A stretch of DNA of 64,000 nt from Paraburkholderia sp. BL23I1N1 (GCF_003610295.1 NZ_RAPV01000001.1:4340001-4404000), one strand, 5' to 3'; shown: positions 1 to 9,673, counted from the first letter of the stretch. Numbers and translations: made by a program. Notes: generated by a model from the sequence alone, not told the origin.

Positions 1-388
1 CGCTTTGTCCATAGCCGGACACGCGCAGCATCACGAGGCCAGGATTCAAGGCATGCAGTTCGTCCCAGCCGAGGCCCCATTTTTCGAGCGTGCCGGGACG
101 AAAGTTTTCGATCAGCACGTCGCTTTCTGCGACCAGTTGGCGAGCCACGTCCTGGCCTTCGGGCGAGCGGAGATCGAGCGTGACGGATTCCTTGTTGCGC
201 GATTGCGCCGCCCACCAGACGGACGTGCCCTCATGCAGCAGGCGCCATTTTCGCAGCGGGTCGCCCGTGCCGGGCGGTTCGATCTTGATGACATGCGCGC
301 CGAACTCGGCGAGCATTTTTCCAGCGAAGGGACCCGCGATGAGCTGGCCCATTTCGAGCACGCGAACGCCTTCTAGCGGCTTCGTCAT
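1..388 (-). CDS. CaiB/BaiF-family CoA transferase, 5' part only
   Basis: The minus strand is open from an ATG at 388 to the window edge, giving about 129 N-terminal residues. The start MTKPLEGVRVLEMGQLIAGP, followed by an EFGAHVIKIEPPGTGDPLR segment and later ENFRPG, is characteristic of family III CoA transferases (CaiB/BaiF, formyl-CoA transferase type), which move CoA between carboxylic acids. A good ribosome site (AAGGAGACAACC) precedes the ATG. The catalytic Asp region and C-terminus lie outside the window, so the substrate cannot be assigned. It lies 123 bp downstream of a LysR gene on the same strand, and a long palindrome (470-494) sits in that gap. Family assignment is firm; the specific reaction is not. 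Confidence 0.85.
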   Translation of the reverse strand, partial: MTKPLEGVRVLEMGQLIAGPFAGKMLAEFGAHVIKIEPPGTGDPLRKWRLLHEGTSVWWAAQSRNKESVTLDLRSPEGQDVARQLVAESDVLIENFRPGTLEKWGLGWDELHALNPGLVMLRVSGYGQS

Positions 389-469
389 GGTTGTCTCCTT
401 GCAAACGTCGTTCTCTTGACGCTCACTTTGCGACAACCCGCGCCTGCTGAAAATCAATCGATTCTCAAT

Positions 470-494
470 GACCCTTTCCATTTGGGAAAGGGTC
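470..494. promoter_or_regulatory. 25-bp perfect palindrome between a LysR gene and a CoA transferase gene
   Basis: Arms GACCCTTTCC and GGAAAGGGTC (10 bp each) flank a 5-base centre. It lies after the LysR stop (512) and about 80 bp before the CoA transferase ATG (388) on the minus strand. It could be the LysR gene's terminator stem, although no T-run follows it, or a LysR-type operator of the T-N11-A kind (TTTCCATTTGGGAAA) for the CoA transferase promoter. Confidence 0.5.
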
Positions 495-511
495 GGTGAG
501 CTTAACGGAGC

Positions 512-1417
512 TTAGCTATCGGTGCGGCCGGACATGAAGTCGAAGAGGCGCAGCGCATCGGGCGATAGCCTTTCGCGCGACAGCGTGCCGATCCGCAAGG
601 TGCGAGATGCCCATGAGTCGGTGAGTTTCACGGCGCGCAGGCCCGCCGCGAGAATGTCGGAACGTACCGCTCCCTCGGGCAAGATGCCGATGCCGAGCCC
701 GTGCTCGATCATCCGGCAGATACCGTCGAAGCTGCTCACCTGAATGCGCAGTTTGAGCGCCCGGTCCGCATTGAACGCGGCATCGAGCAGCCGCGCGAGC
801 AGTGAACTGCCTTCGGTCAGGCCGACGTACTCGAAGTCGAGCGTATCGGCGAAGGCCACTTCCTTGCGGGAGGCGAGCGGGTGGCCCTTCGGTACCAGCA
901 GAACGAGCTTGTCCTGACGGTACGCGGCCTTGTCGATATCCGGCGCCAGCACGTTGTCCGCAAAGATGCCGATGTCGGCGTCGCCGCTGCGGATCGCCGC
1001 AACGATAGCGTCGCTGAAGCGCTCCTCCAGCGATATCTTCACGCTGGGGTTGTCGGCGAGAAAGGCCTGCACATCGTGCGGCAAGAACTGGATGATCGCC
1101 GACGTGTTGGCCCAGACCCGCACGTGTCCGCGCACGCCGGCAGCGTAATCGCTCATCTCGTTGGCCATGCGGTTCACGCGATCGACGACTTGCCGGGCAT
1201 GCGCGAGCAGCCCCTTGCCTGCGGCTGTCAGCTCGATGCCGCGCGGCAGCCGCAGCATCAGGACGCAATCGATGCTGCGTTCCAGGTCCGTCATGCGCTT
1301 GCTGACCGCCGACAAGGTCAGGCAGGTGCGCTCGGCGGCCTTTGTCAGGCTGCCCAGTTCTGCTACGACGATGAAAACGCGCAGTGATTGCAGGTCGTAA
1401 TGTGAGGAGCGGGTCAT
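512..1417 (-). CDS. LysR-family transcriptional regulator
   Basis: A 301-residue LysR regulator: winged helix-turn-helix in the first 65 residues (LQSLRVFIVVAELGSLTKAA, then a SAVSKRMTDLE recognition region), followed by a two-lobe effector-binding domain ending in FDFMSGRTDS. The reading frame extends 47 codons upstream of this ATG, but that stretch is Arg-rich and unlike LysR N-termini, so the start at 1417 (MTRSSHYDLQ) is preferred. No strong ribosome site is visible. It lies on the same strand as the CoA transferase, which it may control. The effector is unknown. Confidence 0.88.
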   Translation of the reverse strand: MTRSSHYDLQSLRVFIVVAELGSLTKAAERTCLTLSAVSKRMTDLERSIDCVLMLRLPRGIELTAAGKGLLAHARQVVDRVNRMANEMSDYAAGVRGHVRVWANTSAIIQFLPHDVQAFLADNPSVKISLEERFSDAIVAAIRSGDADIGIFADNVLAPDIDKAAYRQDKLVLLVPKGHPLASRKEVAFADTLDFEYVGLTEGSSLLARLLDAAFNADRALKLRIQVSSFDGICRMIEHGLGIGILPEGAVRSDILAAGLRAVKLTDSWASRTLRIGTLSRERLSPDALRLFDFMSGRTDS

Positions 1418-1664
1418 GGGTGTGTTTCGTTTAGCGCGCGGGACTGGCTTCGGGTGAAGCATAGCAGGGAGAGGGCAGCCGCCGGCCGCGCGAATCGTGC
1501 TGCACGGGCGACCGCGCGCCCTTCGCCGCTTACCGGCTTCGAACGATTTGAGCGTCACCGCACAGACTCATTGAACCAACCGTATGATTCTGGAATCTCA
1601 ACGCTCTGTTGTCGCATGTCCTCGAGTTTTTCGGGCAATCCAACCGAGCGATCGCGCTACTACG

Positions 1665-2111
1665 ATGAAACCGTCCGTTCTCCGCATGCTGACCGCTCTT
1701 GCCTCGCTGGGGGTGGGATTCTCATCAGCCGTGTGCAATGCCTATGCACTCGACACACCGCTGAACTGTCAGTCGAACCCGCATGATTTCATTGCCCCGC
1801 TTCTGGACGAACAATCAATCGATTCAAAGCCAATGCGCATTGAAGCGAACTCGGTCAACGCCTTTCGTCCCGCGCGCGGCAGCAACCTGACGGCATTCGG
1901 CTTTCATGTCTATGCCGTCTTCGGATATCAGCAAAACGATCCGATCTTCAAACAAGGCAGCGGTCAGCCGGCCAATGCCGCAACCTATGGCGTGGTGGTG
2001 ACCGGCTCTGCCGCGTCGGTCGAGGCGAGCGTTCGACGGGCCGGCAGCGATGCGGCCATTCGCGAAGTCGTTCCATTCTTTCTTACCGCCATTTTTTGCG
2101 GCGGGCATTGA
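1665..2111 (+). CDS. Small exported protein of unknown function
   Basis: A 148-residue protein starting MKPSVLRMLTALASLGVGFS, with a basic n-region, a hydrophobic core and a likely signal-peptidase site near NAYA-LDT. The mature part is about 120 residues with a Cys in LNCQS and another in the C-terminal IFCGGH. I recognise no domain. The frame continues upstream to 1584, but the ATG at 1665 places the signal peptide at the N-terminus. It stands alone between the minus-strand LysR gene and the minus-strand reductase. Likely periplasmic or secreted; function unknown. Confidence 0.6.
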   Translation: MKPSVLRMLTALASLGVGFSSAVCNAYALDTPLNCQSNPHDFIAPLLDEQSIDSKPMRIEANSVNAFRPARGSNLTAFGFHVYAVFGYQQNDPIFKQGSGQPANAATYGVVVTGSAASVEASVRRAGSDAAIREVVPFFLTAIFCGGH

Positions 2112-2265
2112 GGCTCACGCGGCGACGCCAACGCGGCCAGTCTTCTCTCGATCGTTTCAGGCGTGACCGAACCTATGCATGCGTGCAAACGGGCGGGACT
2201 TTTCAGCCCTGCCCGTTTGCATGCGCGCAAATCTTTCGATAGCGCCTTTCAGTCATCCTGATCAA

Positions 2266-3144
2266 TTAGCTATTCGCCCACGTTGCGGCCGTGGCAGTCG
2301 CGAAGTCCCGGTAGGATCTTGGCTGCCGCCCGAGCAGCGCGGCCAGGCGATCGACTTCGGATTTCGAAGCGACTGCGCCGTCCTGTTGATACCGGCGCAT
2401 CATCAGGCGCATGTCGTAGGCGAGCCAACCCGGCGCGACCGCCTTGAGACGCTGTTCGAGGATGTCGAGATCGTCGCCCCCGTAGCGAACCGGACGTCCC
2501 AGCGCCTCGGCCCAGATCGCGGCGATGGTGTCCGAAGTCAGCGCGTCAGGACCGACGAGTTCGTACGTTTCACGCGGCAGCGGCCTGGCGGCGCGCTCGC
2601 GGCGCAGGAGTTCGCGTGCAGCGGCTTCGCCGATATCGCGGACATCGACCATGGAAATGCCCTTGCCGCCAATCGGCATGCCGTAGACGCCGTGCGTCAG
2701 CAGCGGGTCTTTCTGCCGGACGTCGTTCTGGATGAAATAGGCGGGACGCAACACCGTCGCCGGCAGGTCGCTGTGCTCGATCATGCGTTCGACGGTGTAC
2801 TTGCCGGTGAAGTGAGGCACGTCGACGTACTCCGCACCCTTGAAAACCGACAGATAAACGATGCCTTTCACCCCGGCTTCCCGTGCGACGCTCAGGGTCT
2901 GCAGGGCCTGTGTCAATTCGTCCGCGGCGTTGGGGGCCAGCAGGAACAACGTGCTGACACCGTTCATTGCGCGCCGCACGGCGTCGAGGTCGGACAGGTC
3001 GCCTTTGACCGCGGTGACGCCTTCCGGGAATTGGGCCTTTTCCGGCGAGCGGGTCAGTGCCCGCACTTCGGCGCCGCTGTCGTTCAAATGGTTGAGAACC
3101 TGCGTGCCGATCACGCCTGTGCTGCCCGTTACGAGGATTGCCAT
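2266..3144 (-). CDS. NmrA-like NAD(P)-binding oxidoreductase (atypical SDR)
   Basis: 292 residues beginning MAILVTGSTGVIGTQVLNHL, the Rossmann nucleotide-binding motif GxxGxxG of atypical short-chain dehydrogenases (NmrA/QorB group). VYLSVFKGAEYVDVPHFTGK and the VLRPAYFIQN segment match the family; the classical YxxxK catalytic pair is not obvious, as usual for NmrA-like members. Such proteins act as NAD(P)H-dependent quinone reductases or redox sensors. It is transcribed away from a LysR gene (start 3260) with 115 bp between starts, the usual LysR-target layout. The specific substrate is unknown. Confidence 0.85.
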   Translation of the reverse strand: MAILVTGSTGVIGTQVLNHLNDSGAEVRALTRSPEKAQFPEGVTAVKGDLSDLDAVRRAMNGVSTLFLLAPNAADELTQALQTLSVAREAGVKGIVYLSVFKGAEYVDVPHFTGKYTVERMIEHSDLPATVLRPAYFIQNDVRQKDPLLTHGVYGMPIGGKGISMVDVRDIGEAAARELLRRERAARPLPRETYELVGPDALTSDTIAAIWAEALGRPVRYGGDDLDILEQRLKAVAPGWLAYDMRLMMRRYQQDGAVASKSEVDRLAALLGRQPRSYRDFATATAATWANS

Positions 3145-3259
3145 GATTTTCTCCTGGGGTTGAATGGACTAGGTAAGTCCGTGAGATGAACAATATTCGT
3201 TCCATTGTTTGATCGAAAGTGCCAGAATCAAGACATCTCGTCTCGTATATGGAACGATC

Positions 3260-4141
3260 ATGGATTTGACGTCGCTGGCAGATTTCAATGCCGTCGCCTT
3301 GCATGGCGGGTTTGGGCCGGCCAGTCGCGCGCTCGACCGCCCCAAGGCCACGCTGTCGCGGCGTGTGGCCGAACTGGAGGAAGAACTCGGCGTGCGGCTG
3401 ATCGAGCGGGGCGCACGGAGGCTGCGCCTGACCGAGGAAGGTCTTGCACTCCACGAGCGCACGCGGGGGCTCATGACGGAGATTCAGGAGGCGGGCGAGG
3501 CGGTCGCGTCGCGCGCACCGGTGCCGCGCGGGCGCTTGCGCATCAGCGCGCCGGTCGTTTTCGCGCATGTGCAGCTATGCCAGATCGCTGCGCGCTTTGC
3601 GCTGGCCTATCCACAAGTCGAACTCGAAATCATTGCGGAGGACCGCGTCGCGGACCCTGTGGAGGACGGCTACGACCTGGTGATCCGGATCGATCCACCG
3701 CGTGACGAGCAACTTGTCGGTCGGCGGATTCTCGGTGACGAGCGCCTTGTGGTGGCGTCGCCAACGATGTCGGTTCCGAAGATGCCCGCAAGCGAAGCCG
3801 ATGCGCTTCAGGTACCGGCGGTCATGTCGTTAGCGGCGCCGCCTGGCGTCCTCTGGAATATGCGAAAGGAGGGCGGCGGCGTGAGCGTGATCGAGCCGAA
3901 GCCGGTGCTGCGGATGTCATCGTTGTTGATGGTGCGCGAGGCGGTGTTGCAAGGAGTAGGCGCGGCGCTCCTGCCTCGCTTGCTGGTCGAGCAGGATGTG
4001 CAAGCGGGACGGCTCGTTTGCTGGGGAGCGGAAGCGGGTTCGCCCGTGGAAATCTGGGCACTTTATAGTTCGCGCCGTTTGTTAAGCGCCAAGGTCCGCG
4101 CGTTCATGGATATGCTGAAACCGGACATAGCCACGTTCTGA
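3260..4141 (+). CDS. LysR-family regulator divergent from the NmrA-like gene
   Basis: 293 residues from ATG 3260: MDLTSLADFNAVALHGGFGP, then the helix-turn-helix (SRALDRPKATLSRRVAELEE) and a LysR effector domain. It resembles the CrgA/AaeR-like group of short LysR proteins that control neighbouring oxidoreductases. An upstream in-frame start at 3209 would add 17 residues not expected for the family. Divergent transcription from the reductase suggests control of that gene and of itself. Confidence 0.88.
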   Translation: MDLTSLADFNAVALHGGFGPASRALDRPKATLSRRVAELEEELGVRLIERGARRLRLTEEGLALHERTRGLMTEIQEAGEAVASRAPVPRGRLRISAPVVFAHVQLCQIAARFALAYPQVELEIIAEDRVADPVEDGYDLVIRIDPPRDEQLVGRRILGDERLVVASPTMSVPKMPASEADALQVPAVMSLAAPPGVLWNMRKEGGGVSVIEPKPVLRMSSLLMVREAVLQGVGAALLPRLLVEQDVQAGRLVCWGAEAGSPVEIWALYSSRRLLSAKVRAFMDMLKPDIATF

Positions 4142-4349
4142 CTTAGATTCAGACGGACCGCTCCATGAACAGGGCAGCGCGCAGAAGCTTGCCGCTCGAA
4201 ACACGCACGACACGCAATGGTAATAACTTGAGCGATACTCGCGAACTCGCGGATGGCCGGCAAAAATATGCTTGCCGAATATCCCACGTTTCACTCGATG
4301 ATTTTCGGTGGTTGATTATCGAGGGACGACTGTCAGGAGAGGATCACTC

Positions 4350-6275
4350 ATGGTTAAAAAACGAATTCGTGCCGCGCTGCTTGGCGCAGTGATCGCCGCG
4401 ATCACCCTGATTGCGCCAGCGTGTCAGGCGCAATACACCACCGACTGGCTGGCGAATACATTCGGAACGCTTGCCACCCACGTGGGCAATACCGCGCGCT
4501 CCATGTGGGTCGCGCCCGAAGGCGTGATCTATACGGCTTCCCTATGGGATGAAAACACGGGTGGTGTCGCGATCTACCAGAACGGCAAGAGCCTCGGCAC
4601 CATTGGCATCAATAGCGAATTTCAGGGTGGGGCCATCACGGGGAATGCCACGTCGATCTTCGCCGCGTTGCAGTACAGCACCGTGTACGGCAGCGGAGCG
4701 GTGGGACGATACAACCGCGCGACCCAGAAGCGTGATCTCCTCATTCCCGTGAGCACCTGGACCGCCGTCAGGCGGGCCGATGTCATCACCGGACTTGCAA
4801 CAACCGGCTCGCTCCTCTATGCAAGCGATTTTTTGGGTAATCGTGTTCGCGTCTTCACGACCGACGGCGCGTGGCAGCAGGACATCAACGTATCGAGTCC
4901 GGGCGCGCTCGCTTTGGATGGTGCGGGAAATCTTTGGGTAGCACAGCAAAGCGCGGCCACGATCGTGGAATTCAGTCCGGCCGGTGCAACGCTTAACACG
5001 ATCCAGATGCCCGCGGCCTCGCGGCCGTCCGCGCTGTACTTCGATGCATCGTCAGGACAGCTCATGGTGGGCGATCAGGGTCCCGACATGAATATCAAGC
5101 TCTACAACATTTCGGGTACGCCGACCCTGGTCGGCACGTTCGGCATTCAGGGCGGCTATCTCGACACCACCACCGGCATCAAAGGCCAGGTTGGCGACAA
5201 GCGCTTCACGCGTGTTGTCGGCATCGGCAAAGACACAGCCGGCAACCTGTATGTGCTCAACAACCCATGGGGCGGAGGCTGGGACCTCGGGCGCAATGGC
5301 GGCACCGACATTCACGCGTATGACAGCGCCGGTAATTTGCAATGGAAGCTTCAGTCTCTCAACTTCGAGGCAGTCGGAGCGCCTGACCCGGTTACGGACG
5401 GCGCCTATTTCTATGGCGGCGCTCACATTTACACCGGCACGGCTGGCGGCACCTTCGTCGCGAATACCGTCGACCCGTTCAGCTATCCTTCCGATCCACG
5501 CCTGAACATGAACGATACGCAGCGTGACGAGCATTTTGGTCAACTCGTCAGCGTCGGCGGAAACCGGATTCTTGTTGCGTCGGGCCAGAACCCGGGCATC
5601 TTTTACTTTTTCCATTTCAACGCGGCGAGCGGTTACATCGCCATTCCGGACGCGTCGATTCCAGGTCCCGCATTCAATACGACCCGGCAGGTCACGGGCG
5701 GATTTTGTATCGATAGCAGGGGAGACGTGTGGGCCGGTCTCGACAGAACGAATCACATCTACCACTACCCGCTAACCAGCTTCGATGGCGAAGGCAAACC
5801 GACATGGGGGCCGGGTGTCGCCATCTCCATTCCGCAGAGCATCCGGCCGTTGACACGCATCATCTACCTGCCTGAGAGCGACACCATGATTCTCGCGCAA
5901 GGCGTCGCCGGGAGCTGGGACTGGACCGCGATACAATCCAGGATCGAGGTGTATCACGGCTGGGGGGCGGGCAACACCACAAAGCCTAATCCGGTGATCA
6001 ACCTCACGAGCGTCAATCCCAAGTCGATCACGGCCGCAGGCAATTATCTTTTTGTCGGCTACGTGCATACGACGCCCAACATCGACGCCTTCAATCTCAC
6101 GACGGGTAACCTCGATACGACGCTGAACAACTCGAGTGCGGGTACGGTGGACGTGGGCAATGACGTGGATTCTATGTACGGCATCAGGGCATACCTTAGA
6201 TCGGCCGGTGAGTACGTGATCACGAAAGACAACTACAACGGTTCCAGCATGATTGTTTATCGCTGGACGCCTTGA
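4350..6275 (+). CDS. Exported beta-propeller-like (NHL/SMP-30-like) protein
   Basis: 641 residues from ATG 4350 with ribosome site AGGAGAG. Residues 1-27 form a signal peptide (MVKKRIRAALLGAVIAAITL, cleavage near ACQAQ). The mature protein has recurrent strands of the type 'G-D-x-x-G-N-L-Y/W-V' (ALDGAGNLWVAQQ, GKDTAGNLYVLNN, CIDSRGDVWAGLD), as in NHL or SMP-30-like propellers. No catalytic residues can be assigned. It is monocistronic, followed by 11-bp tandem repeats and a strong hairpin. Probably secreted or periplasmic; a binding or scaffold role is an inference. Confidence 0.7.
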   Translation: MVKKRIRAALLGAVIAAITLIAPACQAQYTTDWLANTFGTLATHVGNTARSMWVAPEGVIYTASLWDENTGGVAIYQNGKSLGTIGINSEFQGGAITGNATSIFAALQYSTVYGSGAVGRYNRATQKRDLLIPVSTWTAVRRADVITGLATTGSLLYASDFLGNRVRVFTTDGAWQQDINVSSPGALALDGAGNLWVAQQSAATIVEFSPAGATLNTIQMPAASRPSALYFDASSGQLMVGDQGPDMNIKLYNISGTPTLVGTFGIQGGYLDTTTGIKGQVGDKRFTRVVGIGKDTAGNLYVLNNPWGGGWDLGRNGGTDIHAYDSAGNLQWKLQSLNFEAVGAPDPVTDGAYFYGGAHIYTGTAGGTFVANTVDPFSYPSDPRLNMNDTQRDEHFGQLVSVGGNRILVASGQNPGIFYFFHFNAASGYIAIPDASIPGPAFNTTRQVTGGFCIDSRGDVWAGLDRTNHIYHYPLTSFDGEGKPTWGPGVAISIPQSIRPLTRIIYLPESDTMILAQGVAGSWDWTAIQSRIEVYHGWGAGNTTKPNPVINLTSVNPKSITAAGNYLFVGYVHTTPNIDAFNLTTGNLDTTLNNSSAGTVDVGNDVDSMYGIRAYLRSAGEYVITKDNYNGSSMIVYRWTP

Positions 6276-6280
6276 GCGGC

Positions 6281-6324
6281 TTATGTGCGGTGTATGTGCG
6301 GTTTATGTGCGGGTTATGTGCGGG
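6281..6324. repeat. Four 11-bp tandem repeats just after a stop codon
   Basis: Units TTATGTGCGGT, GTATGTGCGGT, TTATGTGCGGG and TTATGTGCGGG begin five bases after the stop of the propeller gene, with a partial fifth unit (TTATGG) following. The next feature is a transcription-terminator-like hairpin. Role unknown. Confidence 0.85.
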
Positions 6325-6346
6325 TTATGGTCAGACGAAAAAGGTT

Positions 6347-6381
6347 CGGTGCGCATTCCACGCTTCGTAGAATGCGCACCG
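6347..6381 (+). terminator. Strong hairpin downstream of the propeller gene
   Basis: A perfect 12-bp stem (CGGTGCGCATTC / GAATGCGCACCG) with an 11-nt loop lies about 70 bp after the stop codon at 6275. There is no clear T-run, so it may act as a terminator or as an RNA 3'-end stabiliser. Confidence 0.6.
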
Positions 6382-7243
6382 TTCAGTTCCCGATTCCTAC
6401 GCATCTACCGTTCACTCGTATTGATATTAATAATATAAAAACGCCGCGCCGTTCTTTACCACGGCTGATTTATTTTTCATCGAGGAAAGTCAAAGATTTG
6501 CGTTTTCCGCGCTCCCCTGAGGCAGAGATTTTCCGTTTCCCACCCTTTGGAAAATCGTCGGGAGCGTTTCCCGGAAAATTCTTTGAACTACTACTTATCA
6601 TCCGTGGTCGTGGTCACGTTACACAGATGAAACGTTTATAATTCGTCTGCCAAAAAACTTGCTGTAAGTAATGCCGAGCACGCACCGGAAACCGCATCGA
6701 GCAAGTAAAGCTTGCGTGGACCGGTGTTTCCGTGGCGCTGGATCGGCGTCTCTCACACGTACGGGTTGCGAATGAGTCGAGCGACTTTAACGCTACCTGT
6801 CACCGATTTTCACAGGCGTTGCATTGCCGGAATTGGGCTCGAAACCTAATTAGTTTCGAGTTACGAATACGCCTGCCCTGTTCTGGATTTACCTCGACAA
6901 AAATCGAGGCAGCCGGGTTCGCCGTAGATCATTGATAGAACTTCATCACGAAAATTTCATGGTTAATAGTAAGGATACCGTAATAGTTATCTGTTGACCA
7001 ATGATGGATCGGAATGTTGAGCGCGCTGTCGCCTGGTAGCGATCAGTGTGCGTTCGAATGCCTCGCGATGTCTGCCAGCGGAGATCGGCACATCGGAGGC
7101 GCCAGCTTCATCAGCAATGAGCGCAATCATCGCGTTCGCCGCTTCACCTCTCTCTGTACTCAAAAGAACGCCAAAGCGGACGGCTCAGATCGATCTTGCT
7201 CAATCCTCGGGGATAACCTGCTTTTTAGCGATACATACGGACA
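6382..7243. other. 860-bp intergenic region, AT-richer than its surroundings
   Basis: No credible coding frame on either strand. The segment around 6420-6660 is clearly AT-rich for this genome, and small inverted repeats occur near 6700 (GCAAG/CTTGC). It is presumably the promoter and 5' leader region of the exported hydrolase gene at 7244. No specific binding site was recognised. Confidence 0.5.
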
Positions 7244-9604
7244 ATGACGAGAAATCTCAAACTTCTTGGGGTTGCGGCAGCAACAGTCTTTGCATGGTTT
7301 GGCGCAGAAAACGCGCAGGCCGCAACGAGCACCATCACCGTCGCAGGACAGCAATACAAGTTGTGCGCACAAGAGAACGGCACCTGCAAATTCCTCGGAA
7401 CAGCCTCGGTGGTGTTTGGTTCGGTCCCGCCCAACTCGCCGTCGGTCATGCTGACGGCCCCCGCGACCTTTAGCAATGGCGTTGGATGCTATGTCGGCGC
7501 GGTCTCGCAGGTAGACCCCGCATTCGGCTATGGCAAATCGTGCTGGGTGAAAGCGGTTGCCGCTAGCCCGACGCCTGCGCCTGCGCCTGCGCCGACACCA
7601 ACGCCGACTCCGACTCCGACTCCGACTCCGACTCCGACTCCGACTCCGACTCCGACTCCGACTCCGACTCCGACTCCGACTCCGACTCCGACTCCGGCAC
7701 CGGCACCGGCACCGGCACCGGCACCGACTCCCACGCCGACGCCGACTCCGGCACCAACTCCGACGCCGACGCCGACGCCGACGCCAACTCCGACTCCCAC
7801 GCCGACACCGACGCCATCCCCAAGCAGCTCGACCCTCTCGTGCAGCACGCCCACCCACACGGCTGGCGGAAACGCCAACGGAGTGATCAGCGCCGACACC
7901 CCGACCACCGACGGCCTGCGCATTTTCCAGAACAACGCACCGTTCAAGCTGGTGATCACGACGAACGCGCCGAGCGCGGATACCGTCGTCTGGTCTGTCG
8001 CAGACTCGAATGGCGCGATCAAGACGCAGGGTAGTTTTGCAGTGAGCGCCGGTGTGCAAACCAACTCGATTCCGTGTACGTCGACGTGGTCAGGCTATGG
8101 CGCACTCACCGCGACGCTACGCTCGAACGGCGGCACGTTGCCGAACACCGGAACGCGTCCGGTGGGGATCGCGACGTTCGGCGTGTTGCCGAACCTGACG
8201 TCGGTGCTGGGCACCGTCACGTATGCGCATCAGGATCAGCACCGTTTCGGCATGCAGGGTTTCAACGGCAACATTGCCGCGCTGCATGATCTGGGCATCT
8301 CGTGGACTATCGACGACCGCGAAGTATCGGCCATGGAACCCAACGGTCCCAACACGTACACGCCGAACGTGAACGACCTCGATCCATTCTATAAGGCCAA
8401 TCCTGACCAGATGCGCATCGTGCGTCTCGATGGGCTGCCTGCATGGGATTCGAAAACGGGTCAATTCAACGACAGCTACTATGCGCCGTCGAACATGCCC
8501 GAGTTCCAGAGCTTTATGGCCAAGGTCGGTACCGATACGAGCCTGATCCGCGCTGCGAACTACCCGAACCAGCAAAAGAACTACTATCAGGTGACGTGGG
8601 AGCCGAGCCTCGGCTGGGCGGATAGCGACGCGAATTTCGTCGCCATGTATAAGGCCGCTTACCAGGGCATCCACTCGACCGATCCGAACGCTGTCGTGAT
8701 GGGTACTGGTAACCCGTTCCCTTCGAATTGCGACACTTGCACCACCGGCTATCTGCAGAAGTTCGGTGCGTTGGGCCTGTGGAATTACATCGACGCAGTG
8801 TCAACGCATGGCTACTGGAATGCCGGCACGTTTCCAGCTCATCCGCCTGAATTGCAGGACTCCGATCCGGATCCGGCGAATCAGGCAAACGCGCTCGACA
8901 ACCAGATGACGCAGTTGCGTTCGGTGATGCAGGCGGGCAAGCCGAACATGAAGCTGTTCTTCACCGAAGCCGGCACGAGCTACGACCCGGGTCTCAACTA
9001 CGGCCCCACGGTGCCGTCGCAGAACCAGTTGTTTGCTCATGCCGCGGTTGGCGTGCGCTCGCACATCATCGTGCTGGGCGGTGGCGCACAGTTGACGACG
9101 TTGTTCTATGGTCCTGACTATCCGGGCGAAGTGGGCTACGGCTCGTTCTTCGACCTGAATGACGCTCAAGGCGCGTTCGGTGCGTCGAACCTCTCGCCGA
9201 AGCCGGAAGCGATGGCCTTCGCCACAATGACGCGTGCGCTGGATGGCACGAACACATTGGGCCGGGTCACGGGTACGCCGTCCGGAACCTTCGCGTATGC
9301 GTTCCAGCAACTCGGTAACGGCAAGGTGGTGACTGCTGCCTGGGCGCATAGCAATGCGCAGTGGCCTGCAAGCAGCGGTCTTTATAGCCAGACCTACTCG
9401 ACGAGCTATTCGCTTCAGGTTGACGGCGCTGGTACGTCGGGCAATGTGACGAAGATCGACAGTTACGGCAATATCAGTACGCTTGCCTATACCAACGGCA
9501 AAGTCACGCTGACCCTCACCGAAGTGCCGCAGTACATCGTCTCGAACAACGCCACGGTTGCCAAAGCCAATGCGACTGTTCCGGTCGGGTATACCGGCCA
9601 ATAA
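7244..9604 (+). CDS. Exported putative glycoside hydrolase with a Pro-Thr linker
   Basis: 786 residues. Residues 1-26 are a signal peptide ([20 protein letters not shown], cleavage after AQA). Residues 27-105 form a small domain with four Cys. Residues about 108-192 are a Pro-Thr/Pro-Ala linker encoded by tandem hexamers. Residues about 195-310 look Ig-like. The rest resembles a TIM-barrel clan A glycosidase: VTWEPSLGW offers Glu453 as acid/base and FFTEAGTSY offers Glu575 as nucleophile, with a C-terminal beta domain. Substrate unknown; an exopolysaccharide or plant wall polymer is plausible. The modular build (binding domain, linker, catalytic domain) is typical of secreted polysaccharidases. 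It is monocistronic and followed by a hairpin. Confidence 0.72.
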   Translation: MTRNLKLLGVAAATVFAWFGAENAQAATSTITVAGQQYKLCAQENGTCKFLGTASVVFGSVPPNSPSVMLTAPATFSNGVGCYVGAVSQVDPAFGYGKSCWVKAVAASPTPAPAPAPTPTPTPTPTPTPTPTPTPTPTPTPTPTPTPTPTPAPAPAPAPAPTPTPTPTPAPTPTPTPTPTPTPTPTPTPTPSPSSSTLSCSTPTHTAGGNANGVISADTPTTDGLRIFQNNAPFKLVITTNAPSADTVVWSVADSNGAIKTQGSFAVSAGVQTNSIPCTSTWSGYGALTATLRSNGGTLPNTGTRPVGIATFGVLPNLTSVLGTVTYAHQDQHRFGMQGFNGNIAALHDLGISWTIDDREVSAMEPNGPNTYTPNVNDLDPFYKANPDQMRIVRLDGLPAWDSKTGQFNDSYYAPSNMPEFQSFMAKVGTDTSLIRAANYPNQQKNYYQVTWEPSLGWADSDANFVAMYKAAYQGIHSTDPNAVVMGTGNPFPSNCDTCTTGYLQKFGALGLWNYIDAVSTHGYWNAGTFPAHPPELQDSDPDPANQANALDNQMTQLRSVMQAGKPNMKLFFTEAGTSYDPGLNYGPTVPSQNQLFAHAAVGVRSHIIVLGGGAQLTTLFYGPDYPGEVGYGSFFDLNDAQGAFGASNLSPKPEAMAFATMTRALDGTNTLGRVTGTPSGTFAYAFQQLGNGKVVTAAWAHSNAQWPASSGLYSQTYSTSYSLQVDGAGTSGNVTKIDSYGNISTLAYTNGKVTLTLTEVPQYIVSNNATVAKANATVPVGYTGQ
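7604..7693. repeat. Fifteen perfect CCGACT hexamers (Pro-Thr linker)
   Basis: The hexamer CCGACT is repeated 15 times without a mismatch, in frame, encoding residues 121-150 of the putative glycosidase. Five CCGGCA hexamers (Pro-Ala) follow at 7694-7723, then degenerate variants to about 7820. The unit is a multiple of three, so slippage would change linker length without breaking the frame. Confidence 0.95.
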
Positions 9605-9626
9605 GGGGCCAATAAGAGCCAATAAG
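9598..9626. repeat. Three short direct repeats spanning a stop codon
   Basis: CCAATAAG starts at 9598, 9609 and 9619 (period 10-11 bp). The first copy contains the stop codon of the hydrolase gene. The arrangement resembles the 11-bp repeats after the stop of the upstream exported gene. Confidence 0.75.
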
Positions 9627-9636
9627 GCTGGGTAGT

Positions 9637-9673
9637 ATCGACGCGCCGCCGATGAGTGTGGCGGCGCGTCGAT
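9637..9673. terminator. 14-bp perfect stem between convergent genes
   Basis: ATCGACGCGCCGCC (9637-9650) pairs with GGCGGCGCGTCGAT (9660-9673) across a 9-nt loop. A short CCCTGTTTT follows on the plus strand. It separates the hydrolase gene (+) from the convergent regulator (stop at 9788, -) and may serve both. Confidence 0.75.

Noticed and set aside
2179..3189. 336-codon plus-strand frame opposite the NmrA-like gene
   Set aside because: It is antisense to a recognised Rossmann enzyme and its residues show no domain.
7604..7723. CRISPR-like or satellite array
   Set aside because: The unit is a 6-bp codon-pair repeat without spacers inside a coding sequence.
7528..8064. Long minus-strand and other-frame frames across the hexamer repeats (Gly-Val, Ser-Glu and Arg-rich repeats)
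   Set aside because: They are products of the repeat on the other strand or frame; only the Pro-Thr frame has a signal peptide and catalytic motifs.
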